Source: an uncultured Bacteroidota bacterium (GTDB lineage: Bacteria > Bacteroidota > Bacteroidia > Bacteroidales > VadinHA17). From it: DNA of 57,668 nucleotides. Location of the stretch: positions 1-57,668 of the forward strand of contig CALMJY010000045.1 in assembly GCA_937864815.1 (NCBI GenBank), in the 5' to 3' direction. Shown here in pieces: positions 43,501 through 52,400 of the stretch (its first letter is position 1; each line of letters begins with the position of its first letter). The notes under the pieces are model-generated. The model saw nothing but the letters and a program-made list of their open reading frames with translations. It was not told the origin of the DNA and did not search any database. Made by a program: the position numbers and the translations under genes.

Positions 43501-46500
43501 TTTTGGAAACAGGAACATAGTTCGGATCATTACCGGTAGCTCCCGAAAGAACAAGATCCAGGTCACCATCACTGTCATAATCGCCCCATGCTGCAGAGCT
43601 GTATAGGAGCTGATCAAGTATGATAGAAGTTTGTTCTGTAAAGACATCTGAACCATCATTCCGGAAGATCTTTGTAACAGGTACTGAAGCCGGATATTGA
43701 ACTGTTGCTCCTGTTATTATAATATCAAGGTCGCCATCCTTGTCATAATCGCCCCATTCTGCCGATCCGTGTGTAACTGAAGGAAGGGCAATTCCTGTTT
43801 TTTCAGTAAAGGTGTTATTCCCGTTGTTCCTATAGATTCTTGAAGGCATACCCGGTATCAGGAGATCGATGAAACCGTCATTGTCATAGTCTCCCCAGGA
43901 AACATTATTGTATAAACCTGAATTAAGTGTAATGCCGGTCTGTTCCGTAAAAAGACTTGTACTGAATACCCCGGGATTTCCATCGGCTGTCTGTGTAAAA
44001 TACTGTTCACTTCCGAAGTTACCCATGTATTCAAAAATGTGAAAGCTGTATAACTTGCTGGCAAGCAGCCCTGTAACAAGCACACTGTCTGCTCTTCCGT
44101 TATAAACACAATACCATCCTGAACTTCCTATCTGGCTTCCGAACCCTATTTCAGGATCGGCAACATATCCTGCATTATTTACAGGGCTTGCAGTTCCTGA
44201 AGCTGTTTGTTTTGCAAAAACAGCACATCTGTCACCATTGCCTCTGTCCCATTTCAGGAGCAGGCTGTTATTATCAACTATCCTGGCAGAAAGGGAACCA
44301 GCCTGCACCGGAGAAACGGTAAACGACCCTTCGGCAGAAAAGGGGCTGCCTGCAAAACCATTGTCAATACCCTGTACGCTCCAGTAATAGGTTCCGAAAG
44401 TCATCTTCCTGAAAATAAATGATGTATCCTGAAATGCGTTACCCGGTGTAGCCAGCCTTCTCGATCCATTGGAGGCAGAATGCGGAGTCATAATGTTAAT
44501 TCCTCCTGAGGTTGTACCTGTCTTCAGGTTATAAGTTATGGCCTTGTATGGAGTGTTGTCGGTCCTGATACTTTTCCACCGGAGAGTTACATCCGACTTT
44601 ACAACTGTTGATGTTATACCTGAAGGGGCTACAGGGGCATTATTGACAATATTAAGTTCATTACGATAAATTCTGGCAAAGGAAGAATTAATAGTATTGC
44701 CAACAAGAAGAATGTCAAGATCACCGTCTTTATCATAGTCGCCCCATGCGGCAGAAGCTGATCCTGTACCAGGGAGTATGGCAGAAGCATCTTCGGTGAA
44801 ACTACCGTTACCTTCATTTATATAGATCCTGGATATAGGATTGGAGAAAACACCTGTGAACCCGCTGATAAGAATATCAAGATCCCCGTCACTGTCATAG
44901 TCACCCCACCTTGCTGTCCCGTAATTAACCCTTGGAAGGTTTACCAATGTTTGCTCTGTAAATGTATTATTTCCATCGTTCCTGTAAAGTTTTGTAAGTG
45001 AGGAAAAAATAACATCACCGGTATATAGCAGATCAGCATCTCCATCGTTGTCGTAGTCTCCCCAGTCGATCGATGAATTTGAGGTACCCGACAGGCTAAT
45101 TGATGTCTGTTCAGTAAAATTGTTATTCCCGTTATTGCGGTATATTCTGGTATTATAAAAGGCATCATTAGTCATGCCTGAGATGTTCAGGTCGATGTAA
45201 CCATCATTGTCATAGTCAATCCATTTAACAGTTCCGAAAGCCATGCCTGCGAGGACAATTGACTGCTGTTCGGAAAAAGTTCCACCTCCGTTGTTCCTGA
45301 ACACTTTGACAAATTTACCTTCAGTCCCGGAATTTCCACTTATTACAATATCAAGGTCGCCATCATTATCATAATCACCCCAGTCAAGCGATCCGTTTGC
45401 ACCGGTTACCGGTAATGCGCCAGGCTGAAGAACAAAATTTCCTCCACCTGTATTCCGGTAAAGTAACACTTCAGGATATTTACCTATTGCAATATCAACC
45501 AGACCATCATTATCATAATCGCCAATTGCAGCAGCTTGTCCGTTTTCGATTGATACAGGCAAAAGTGTAAAAATATTGGAACCGTCATTCCTGTATATTC
45601 TTGAATAAGCGGCACCTACTATCAGAATATCGAGATCATTCGAGGCATCGTTGTCAAAATCACACCAGAAAGCAAAAGTGGGACTGTTATAATCAGGAGT
45701 GGATACCGGTAGGAGGTTTGCAGTTTTGATCTCAGTTAATGTTCCTGTTCTGAATGTCAGCGGATTATCAATTCCTGTGGATATATCATAGTTGGTACTT
45801 GCACCGGACCCCGTATACTCTGTGACATGAAATACATAATCGGTGTTTGCTTTCAGATTACTAACACTGACAGCACTGGCAGTTCCATTATATACACAGT
45901 ACCATCCGCTTGTCCCAATTTGCGTGCCTGATTTAAAAACAGCATTTCCTGCATAAGTGAAACCATTAACAGGAGTGGCTGAACCGCTTGCAGCTTCTTT
46001 CAGAAAAACTGCACAGTTGGCGCCATTACCTCTCGACCAGGTAAGAGTGGCTGAAACAGCATCCTTTACAGGTACAGCCAGTGAACCTGCCCTTAAACTC
46101 ACATTATATGTAAAATTGGGTCCTGAAGTAAAAGGGCTCCCTTTCCAGCTGTTGTCAACTGCCTGAACCTGCCAGTAAAATGTTACTCCTCTTTGAAGGT
46201 TCCTTAGTATGAAAGTGGTATCATGCTGTGCATTCCCTATACCGGCAGCCCTGTAAATACCTGTTGATGCTGCATTCGGACTCACAACATTCACACCTCC
46301 TGCCGATGTTCCAACCATCAGGTTGTATGTCATTGATTTATAAATAGTATTATCGTTCCTTACAGAATTCCACCTGAGAATGATCTGATCACCTGATGTC
46401 GTTACCGAAAGGTTTGATGGTGCAGCGGGCAGTGGATTATTTACAGTCGAATTGTTCTTGTAGACTTTTACTATCCTGGAACTGCCATTATCCCCGCTTA

Positions 46501-47614
46501 TCAGAATGTCAAGGTCTCTGTCATTATCATAATCGAACAAATCGACAGAACTTTTATATACCCCTTCAATTGTTAAGCCGGAAAGGTTAGTGAAGCTGTT
46601 ATTGCCGTTATTAATGAATATTCTTGTAATATTGTTGCTGCCGTTTTTGCCGTTCAGGACAATATCCAGGTCGCCATCATTATCAATATCACCCCATTTA
46701 GCCATGCTTTCAGATACTCCTGTAAGGCTAATCAGGTTCTGGAATGAAAAAGTATCATTACCATTGTTTTTGAATATTTTGGCAATATCATATTTCCCGT
46801 TCACGAGCAGATCAGGATAGCCGTCCCCGTTATAATCTCCCCAGTCTGAGGATCCATCGAATGCCAGACCTGATAATGAAGTCACAAGAGAGAAAGTGTT
46901 ATTTCCATTATTTTTGTATAACCTTCCGATCCCGGTATAATTAATACCCTGGAAACCCCTCAGAAAGATATCGAGATCGCCATCATTGTCAAAGTCGATG
47001 AACCTGCATGAGCTTTCACCCACTCCTTCAAGTTGAATAGTGACCTGTTCCCTGAAAACGAAATTCCCCTGATTCTGATAAATCCTTGAACCATTATGAT
47101 TGGCCACAAGGATATCCCTGTCACCGTCATTGTCATAATCACCGCAGTCGAAAGAATTGCCTTGCCATGCCCAGAAATCGAGCGTTGTTTTCAGAAGATA
47201 GGAATGGTCTGCTTCATGCCGGTAGATAAGAATATTATTAGCATCGCCGGAAGATATCGTATTTACAATAATATCAAGGAATCCATCATTGTCAATATCG
47301 GTCCACTGGGTCGACATGGTGTATTGGCCTGACACAGAAGGGAGGGCAGGTGAAAAAATATTACCTGCATCAGAATAGACGAAGGAACCATTATTCCTGT
47401 AAAGCCTCACTATCAGTGTATTTGATACATCGTAACCTGAAATCAGGATATCTATATCTCCGTCATTGTCAGCATCACCCCAGAGGGCGTTACCGTTTGC
47501 AATTCCAGGAAGAACAATCCCGGTTTGTTCGGTGAATGTCTGAGAAAAAAGAAGAGAAGCATATAAAAACAGGGTAATTGTAAACAGCCCTTTTATCCCG
47601 GATTTTGTTTTCAT
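40526..47614 (-). CDS. Giant T9SS-exported protein with three seven-repeat propellers
   Basis: This 2362-aa secreted protein has a signal peptide (residues 1-24). It contains three sets of exactly seven FG-GAP/VCBS-type repeats with the Ca-binding consensus WGDYDNDGDLDIL, each set followed by a fibronectin III-like module with a QAVDNS-type ending. Each set fits one seven-bladed beta-propeller. Two PKD-like domains (SWSWDYGDG) and several Ig-like SprB-type domains follow, then a type A T9SS sorting domain (PNPTSGLFTIEM to the end, RAVRKVLVE). It is expected to be moved through the outer membrane by the type IX machinery and anchored or released. Ligand unknown; adhesion is a reasonable guess. 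Confidence 0.92.
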   Translation of the reverse strand: MKTKSGIKGLFTITLFLYASLLFSQTFTEQTGIVLPGIANGNALWGDADNDGDIDILISGYDVSNTLIVRLYRNNGSFVYSDAGNIFSPALPSVSGQYTMSTQWTDIDNDGFLDIIVNTISSGDANNILIYRHEADHSYLLKTTLDFWAWQGNSFDCGDYDNDGDRDILVANHNGSRIYQNQGNFVFREQVTIQLEGVGESSCRFIDFDNDGDLDIFLRGFQGINYTGIGRLYKNNGNNTFSLVTSLSGLAFDGSSDWGDYNGDGYPDLLVNGKYDIAKIFKNNGNDTFSFQNLISLTGVSESMAKWGDIDNDGDLDIVLNGKNGSNNITRIFINNGNNSFTNLSGLTIEGVYKSSVDLFDYDNDRDLDILISGDNGSSRIVKVYKNNSTVNNPLPAAPSNLSVTTSGDQIILRWNSVRNDNTIYKSMTYNLMVGTSAGGVNVVSPNAASTGIYRAAGIGNAQHDTTFILRNLQRGVTFYWQVQAVDNSWKGSPFTSGPNFTYNVSLRAGSLAVPVKDAVSATLTWSRGNGANCAVFLKEAASGSATPVNGFTYAGNAVFKSGTQIGTSGWYCVYNGTASAVSVSNLKANTDYVFHVTEYTGSGASTNYDISTGIDNPLTFRTGTLTEIKTANLLPVSTPDYNSPTFAFWCDFDNDASNDLDILIVGAAYSRIYRNDGSNIFTLLPVSIENGQAAAIGDYDNDGLVDIAIGKYPEVLLYRNTGGGNFVLQPGALPVTGANGSLDWGDYDNDGDLDIVISGNSGTEGKFVKVFRNNGGGTFSEQQSIVLAGMAFGTVKWIDYDNDGYIDLNISGMTNDAFYNTRIYRNNGNNNFTEQTSISLSGTSNSSIDWGDYDNDGDADLLYTGDVIFSSLTKLYRNDGNNTFTEQTLVNLPRVNYGTARWGDYDSDGDLDILISGFTGVFSNPISRIYINEGNGSFTEDASAILPGTGSASAAWGDYDKDGDLDILLVGNTINSSFARIYRNELNIVNNAPVAPSGITSTVVKSDVTLRWKSIRTDNTPYKAITYNLKTGTTSGGINIMTPHSASNGSRRLATPGNAFQDTSFIFRKMTFGTYYWSVQGIDNGFAGSPFSAEGSFTVSPVQAGSLSARIVDNNSLLLKWDRGNGDRCAVFAKQTASGTASPVNNAGYVADPEIGFGSQIGSSGWYCVYNGRADSVLVTGLLASKLYSFHIFEYMGNFGSEQYFTQTADGNPGVFSTSLFTEQTGITLNSGLYNNVSWGDYDNDGFIDLLIPGMPSRIYRNNGNNTFTEKTGIALPSVTHGSAEWGDYDKDGDLDIIITGATVQYPASVPVTKIFRNDGSDVFTEQTSIILDQLLYSSAAWGDYDSDGDLDLVLSGATGNDPNYVPVSKIYRNNGNNSFTHQSQITLTPLYRGSNRWIDYDNDGDPDLVMTGSLDNGPYWEGVTKIYRNNGNGTFTDQMISGLNGAGYSSTAWGDYDNDGDQDMIFTKHGAMILYRNDRNNTFIPHLTVSLPYQGACYAAWGDYDNDGYLDIILSNPGLDTKIYRNTHGIQIPGAITQWFNKQDDDAVKSIGYSFVNWADYDNDGDLDFLISKESGLPTKIFRNNKVMKSGLFKVNTPPDLPAGLAYSNTPQGVALSWAPSKDNETPSGTLTYNLKIGTTGSNFNIMPSHSSASGFREIPAPGNMQLDTNAIMVNMAPGTYYWSVQAVDQSLRGSSWSPVITFEVKNVLAFFTADTVCQGLNTTFTNQSVGFGETITGYKWIFESGVISTQTNPSYSFSSAGVKNVTLIAFSANTSDTIVKQVLVKGKPLVDFSAATACLGTETTFTNLSDITGLTITSWSWDYGDGRGSTAMNPGTHGYLNAGNYEVILSSAANNGCSNSITKTVTVAAYPQASISATSPLSFCLGDSVRLAVASYTGHTYRWMSNGVNITGGSTNTITAKSTGSYTVEVINLTGNCTTLSTGATVTVLNAPAAPLITYSGSNIICQNDSLLLSVTSTPGYTYLWKLNGGAVGSNTSRHYAKSSGTYSVTVANSNGCSVSSSNQIPVSVNALPVVGNISQSGETKFCSGQSITLSVPLNTSYIYKWKKGNTETGSSSNSTTVSESGDYSVEVSTSFGCKITSSPLKIEVVDRPAKQAIDYGSFRIGECLGENPLKLSVKNISPDYTYTWYLNGSPVSNAAFIETRSEGKYVLEANYDICKSDTVSLNIVFPYTLPKPDIRAKGPTLWYLSTPAKATYYKWYHNGENIPDAENKNFYLAGQKLGIYRVSISDDKKCYTFSDTIRIPDALTGIEDTDPFEEVKIYPNPTSGLFTIEMNNNIFGELVIDIFSQTGSKVLNIKFEKTTGHFRSQIDLSEQPDGIYLINLSLDKFRAVRKVLVE

Positions 47615-47895
47615 AGTCAGGAATATTGTTTAAGTAAAACTATTCATAACTATAACACCGAAGCCGGGAATATTGTTTATATCATATTTATAAACAGAAA
47701 GTTACTGTTAATTATTTCACAGAAGATAGACGGCACACGACTCACGACACACGACTCACGGCATCCGGCACCCGGCGCAAAAGCCAAAACCATGGAACTT
47801 TATTTTGAAGAAGTAATCGGTAATCAGTAATCGGTAATCAGTAATCGATGTAGTCAGTCCGATTACCGATTACCGAATACCGATTACCGAATACC
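47615..47895. repeat. Intergenic region with heptamer arrays and a long hairpin
   Basis: No gene is seen. From 47734 six 7-bp units run in phase (CACACGA, CTCACGA, CACACGA, CTCACGG, CATCCGG, CACCCGG; to 47775). From 47814 five units (TAATCGG, TAATCAG, TAATCGG, TAATCAG, TAATCGA) face five inverted units (GATTACC, GATTACC, GAATACC, GATTACC, GAATACC; 47861-47895) across a 12-bp loop. This could fold into an 82-bp hairpin, probably terminating the remnant gene at 47899. Near the start of the giant gene, GGAATATTGTTTA occurs twice (47620-47632 and 47667-47679). Confidence 0.8.
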
Positions 47896-47898
47896 CTT

Positions 47899-47979
47899 TT
47901 ACTCGACGAGCACCTTCCTCACCGCCCTGAACTTATCGAGCGACATATTTATAAGGTACAATCCCTTCGATTGCCCAGG
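47899..47979 (-). pseudogene. Remnant of a T9SS sorting domain
   Basis: The minus strand encodes PGQSKGLYLINMSLDKFRAV and then RKVLVE with a stop. This is the last 26 residues of the type A T9SS tail seen in both giant genes. Upstream the similarity ends abruptly at the 3' end of the ATPase gene (stop at 48008), so the rest of the cargo gene is gone. Confidence 0.8.
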
Positions 47980-48007
47980 TAGTGGAAAATATTTCTGAAA
48001 GCAGCTT

Positions 48008-49171
48008 TTACAGGCTCGGAAGATATTTTACTGTAAATTGCCGAATACTGCAAACAAGGATATTTTCTGTAAGATTAAATGCATCATCACATTTTGGTAT
48101 AACAATGAAGTTTTTCGTAGTCTTGAGATCATTTAATGCTAAAGTCAGACTCCTGGTCTTTTTAGGTGCTTCCGATATTTTTATTTCAATGCATGAGACC
48201 GGAATATTATTTCGTGTAAGCAGAAGGTCACATTCGGTTCCTTCATGAGTCCTGTAAAACCAGGCTTGCAGTTGTTTCCCCATATTTGTTATTATCTGTT
48301 CAATTACAAATGACTCCCATGAGACTCCAAGATAGATGTTATTCCATAATTGTTTGAATGTTGTAATATCAAGTAAAGAATGAAGAATGCCTGTATCCCT
48401 GATATAAAATTTTGGTGATTTAACCAGCCTTTTCTTATTATTTAAATAGAATGGAGATAAGCGTCTGATGAGAAATGACTTTTCAAGAAAGTCGAGATAG
48501 CGTTGTATTGTTACGGAGGAGACTCCCATCGATCGTGAAAGCATTTGTATATTGAGAATGTTTCCCTGAATCCCTGCTATCATATTCAGGAATTTCCGAA
48601 GCTGAACTGTTGATGTATTCAGTCCTAACATTGGCAGGTCACGTTCAATATATGTTGATATGAAGGACTGATACCAATACTGCCTTATTTCGTCATCCTT
48701 AGTCAGATATGGTTCGGGAAATCCGCCTTTGATCCAGAGTTTTTCAATCTCATCACTGTCTATTTCCATTATCTGGAGCGGAGTAAGTTCAATATATGTA
48801 ATCCTGCCTGCAAGTGATTCAGAACTTTGTCTTATAAGTTCCGGACTTGCGCTTCCCAGTATCAGAAACCTTCCCGGCAACCTGTGTCTGTCTATTATAG
48901 ACCGTAGTTCAGGAAACAGTTCAGGACGTCTCTGAATTTCATCCAGAATTACAAGTTCATCCTTTCTGGTTTCGAGATATAATGACGGATTATCAAGTCT
49001 GGCCAGATCGACTGACCTTTCCAGGTCAAGATAAGTTGATTCTTTTTCTATCTGTGTCTGTAATAATCTGGCAAGGGTGGTTTTTCCTGCCTGTCTGGGT
49101 CCAACTATTGCCACTGCAGGAAAATTATCAAGAAATTTCAGGACAAGAGGTGTTATTGCTCGTTTGATCAT
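48008..49171 (-). CDS. AAA ATPase with DUF4143 domain
   Basis: This 387-aa protein belongs to the AAA_14/DUF4143 family. It has Walker A AIVGPRQAGKTTL (about residues 20-32), Walker B ELVILDEIQ, and ILGSAS as sensor. A winged-helix-like middle (SRSMGVSSVTIQRYLDFLEKSF) and a nuclease-like C-terminal DUF4143 region (YRTHEGTECDLLLTR...CIEIKIS) follow. The family is common in mobile and accessory regions, and its role is not settled. It replaces the body of a T9SS cargo gene whose tail survives at 47899-47979, which suggests insertion or a deletion next to it. Confidence 0.9.
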   Translation of the reverse strand: MIKRAITPLVLKFLDNFPAVAIVGPRQAGKTTLARLLQTQIEKESTYLDLERSVDLARLDNPSLYLETRKDELVILDEIQRRPELFPELRSIIDRHRLPGRFLILGSASPELIRQSSESLAGRITYIELTPLQIMEIDSDEIEKLWIKGGFPEPYLTKDDEIRQYWYQSFISTYIERDLPMLGLNTSTVQLRKFLNMIAGIQGNILNIQMLSRSMGVSSVTIQRYLDFLEKSFLIRRLSPFYLNNKKRLVKSPKFYIRDTGILHSLLDITTFKQLWNNIYLGVSWESFVIEQIITNMGKQLQAWFYRTHEGTECDLLLTRNNIPVSCIEIKISEAPKKTRSLTLALNDLKTTKNFIVIPKCDDAFNLTENILVCSIRQFTVKYLPSL

Positions 49172-49185
49172 TTTAAATATTTTTT

Positions 49186-49193
49186 CAAATCTA
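49186..49193 (-). promoter_or_regulatory. Candidate -7 promoter element of the ATPase gene
   Basis: The minus strand reads TAGATTTG (TAnnTTTG) 14 bp before the start codon. Just upstream, ATATCGAT words occur at 49209-49218 and 49242-49249 and could bind a regulator. Confidence 0.4.
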
Positions 49194-49469
49194 CAATATA
49201 TTCACGAAATATCGATATGTTATATTAATATTTCAGGAATAATATCGATTAGTCTGCTTTTGATCTGATAAATGGGAATATATGAAGTCAAGTTAGCTAA
49301 TGTGAGGTATTTTCTGATCAGTAATTGAATAACAATATAAATACCGTAGTCGGAAGTCCATTTCTACACTCGACACACGATATACAACTCATGGCAAAGG
49401 GCACAAGGTAATATGACCGAGTGTCGGACATCAATTGTCGAACGCCTTGCGTCGTGCGTCGTGTGCCCC
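49194..49469. other. Intergenic region with degenerate repeats behind the 1561-aa gene
   Basis: No gene is seen. Close to the stop of the 1561-aa gene, 7-bp units such as GCGTCGT (49449-49455 and 49456-49462) occur. Further away CGACACACGATA-type words resemble the CACACGA units at 47734. Confidence 0.5.
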
Positions 49470-52400
49470 TTATTCTATCAGAATTTTCCTCACTGCCCTG
49501 AACTTATCGAGCGACAGATTTATAAGGTAGAATCCCTTCGATTGCCCGGAAAGGTCAATTTGGCTAATGAAGTGTTCAGTTGTTTTTTCAAACTTTATGT
49601 TCAGCACCTTGCTTCCAGTCTGTGTGAAGATATCGATCACAAGTTCCCCGAAGACATTGTTGTTCATCTCTATTGTGAATGTTCCGGTTGTTGGATTGGG
49701 GTAGATACTGACATCGTCGAAAATTTCATTTTCTTCAGTTCCGGTTATGCCCAGAGGCAAAGTTATTTCATCCGAAGGTATGTAACAATTTCCCATATTG
49801 GATATCTCTACCCTGTATGTTCCCATTTTCTGGTTTGCGAGGTAGTAGTATTTGTTATTGGCTTCTGCTATTAACTGGTTATTGTAATACCATTTGTAAA
49901 GGTTGGCATTGGTAATGGTGCATGTCAGGTACCAGACACTCGGTCCTTTAGCTGTTATATCGGGTTTATCGAGCTGTTCATTGCAGATAAATAAATCTTT
50001 GCTGACAGTATCGGCACATCCATTTTCAGCCATTACTACGAGGCGGACTTTTTTCAATCCGTTTTCGGAATAACCATGTGGTTGAGGATCCCTTCCCTCG
50101 AATTTAAGTGCATCACCGAAATCCCAGGACCAGTTCGAAATCTTTAAAGTCCCGGTGTCGGATTTGTTTGTAAAATTAATTACTGTTCTGTTCTGAGGCA
50201 TATTCTCATAATCAAAATCAGCAGCAGGAGAGGGCTTTACCAGTATTTTCCTGGTTCTTCGGAATGTAACGGTATCCTTCTTAACAGCAAGTGTGACACT
50301 ATACTCACCAGGATTCTGATACTCATGTTCAGGATTCTGAATGGTTGAATTTTTACCATCCCCAAAATCCCACTTCCATGAAATTATCGGACCAAGTGGA
50401 GAAACGGACAGGTCGGTAAATGATGTTGGTGTTCTGTTACAAGCTGTATCAGCCTTAAAATCAGGATATATATCTCCCATAATAAATGACTGTTCTGCTG
50501 TCCATGGCCCGCCCTTAAATGCGGCGTCTACAGCCTGTACACTCCAGTAATATGTAACTGCCGGTTTCAGGCCTTTAATAAACCAGGACATATTATTCTG
50601 AACATTTCCCTGAACGGGTATCTTCCTGTATCCTGTTTTTATATCAGACATTGGAGAAACAATATCATATCCTCCGGGTTTGGTCCCTATCCTTATATTA
50701 TATGTTACAACTCCGGTATTTTTCTGATCTGCCCAGGAGAAAACAGCATCGAATCCCTTCACTGTAACCTTCAGGCTGTCAGGAGATGCAGGAGGGATAT
50801 TTGGGGTATTGTAATTATTGGAAAAGATGAGTCCGTTCTTTACAAAATCGAGGTTGCCGTCATTGTTATAATCTCCCCATAAAACGTAATTCACCTGCTC
50901 AACAACATCATGCGGATTAATCGGATGGTCATATATCTCTTCAAACAGGTCATTTCCTTTATTTATGTAAACTTTACAAATTCTTGCCCCGCTCCATCCG
51001 GTTAAAACAATATCAGGATCACCATCATTATCAAAATCACCCCACCGGGACTGACCCTGGTATATACCTCTTATTTCAGCATCAAAATTGTAAAAGTTTC
51101 CTTTTCCGTCATTCCGGCTGATGAAAGTAAAATTATTTCTTAAAGAATCATAACCCGAAATTAGCAAATCAGGGTCTCCGTCTTTGTCATAATCAGCCCA
51201 GTCCATTGATCCAAAATACAGTGGAGCAAAATTCGATAAGGATCTGTAAAAATTTCCATCATTATTTTTGTAGAGCTCTTTTTTAATCCACTGGCAGCTG
51301 ACAAAGAAATCAAGATCCATGTCGTTGTCATAATCAGCAAAAGAATTATTTGTCATATCAGCATAGCCTCCCGGATTAATCTTTTCTGAAAAAACTCCCT
51401 TACTGACATTTCTGTAAATTTCAGCATTTACAGCCACATCAAGGTCTCCGTCGTTATCAACATCCCCCCAGATAGCTGAACTGAATTGTGTCGAGGCGAA
51501 AGTCAGCGGGAGTTCAGTGAACTTATCATTTCCATCATTACGGATTATATTTGCCCCTTCCTGTCCATCTTTATTTTTGCCGGATATCAGAATGTCAATA
51601 TCGTTATCATTATCGAAGTCACCAAGGTTAATTGAACCGGAATACCTTCCATGGTTTACAAGAATTATTTCAGTAAAGGTTGTATCTCCCTCATTCTTAT
51701 AAATCCTGGTTGTTTCGCCATCATATTGTGTCACCCTGCCTGTAACAAAAAGGTCCATATCGCTGTCATTATCATAGTCTCCCCAGGCGGCTGAGGCACT
51801 ATAAAGCATCGGTATTCCCGTATCAAGTTTACTGAATGGTGGCGAGACAGAGAAGCTCTGTTCAGTAGAGAATGCTGATCCTGCATACATATTATCTATT
51901 GACTGGACACTCCAGTAATAGGTTCCCAGAGGGAGGTTGTCTATAAAGAACAGAGTATCGATTGAGCAGTTGCCCATGCCCGGAATTTTAATAAATCCTG
52001 TTGTAAGATCGGCGAGTGGGGCTACAATATCATATTTTCCGGGAGCAGTACCGATACGGACATTGTAAGATAAAGATTTTGAAGGAGTTTCGTTGTCGGA
52101 TGAGGGATTCCATGTAAGGTAGAATCTTGTTCCGTTCCTGAATGATCTCAATCCTCCCGGAACAGAAGGAGAGGTATTAGGGATATCCGAATTATTGCGA
52201 TATACTTTTAAGTAGTTATGGTACATCCTGTAAACAAGTACATCGAGATCTCCATCCTTGTCATAATCGCCGTTTGAGATACGTGTTATCCCATTGTCAC
52301 TTGATCCCGGAACAACCATGGAAAAATCATCAACGAACTTCCCGTTGCCATCATTCCGGTACCTGACAACAGTTTCTAACTTGTTAAGATCTCCGAAGCC

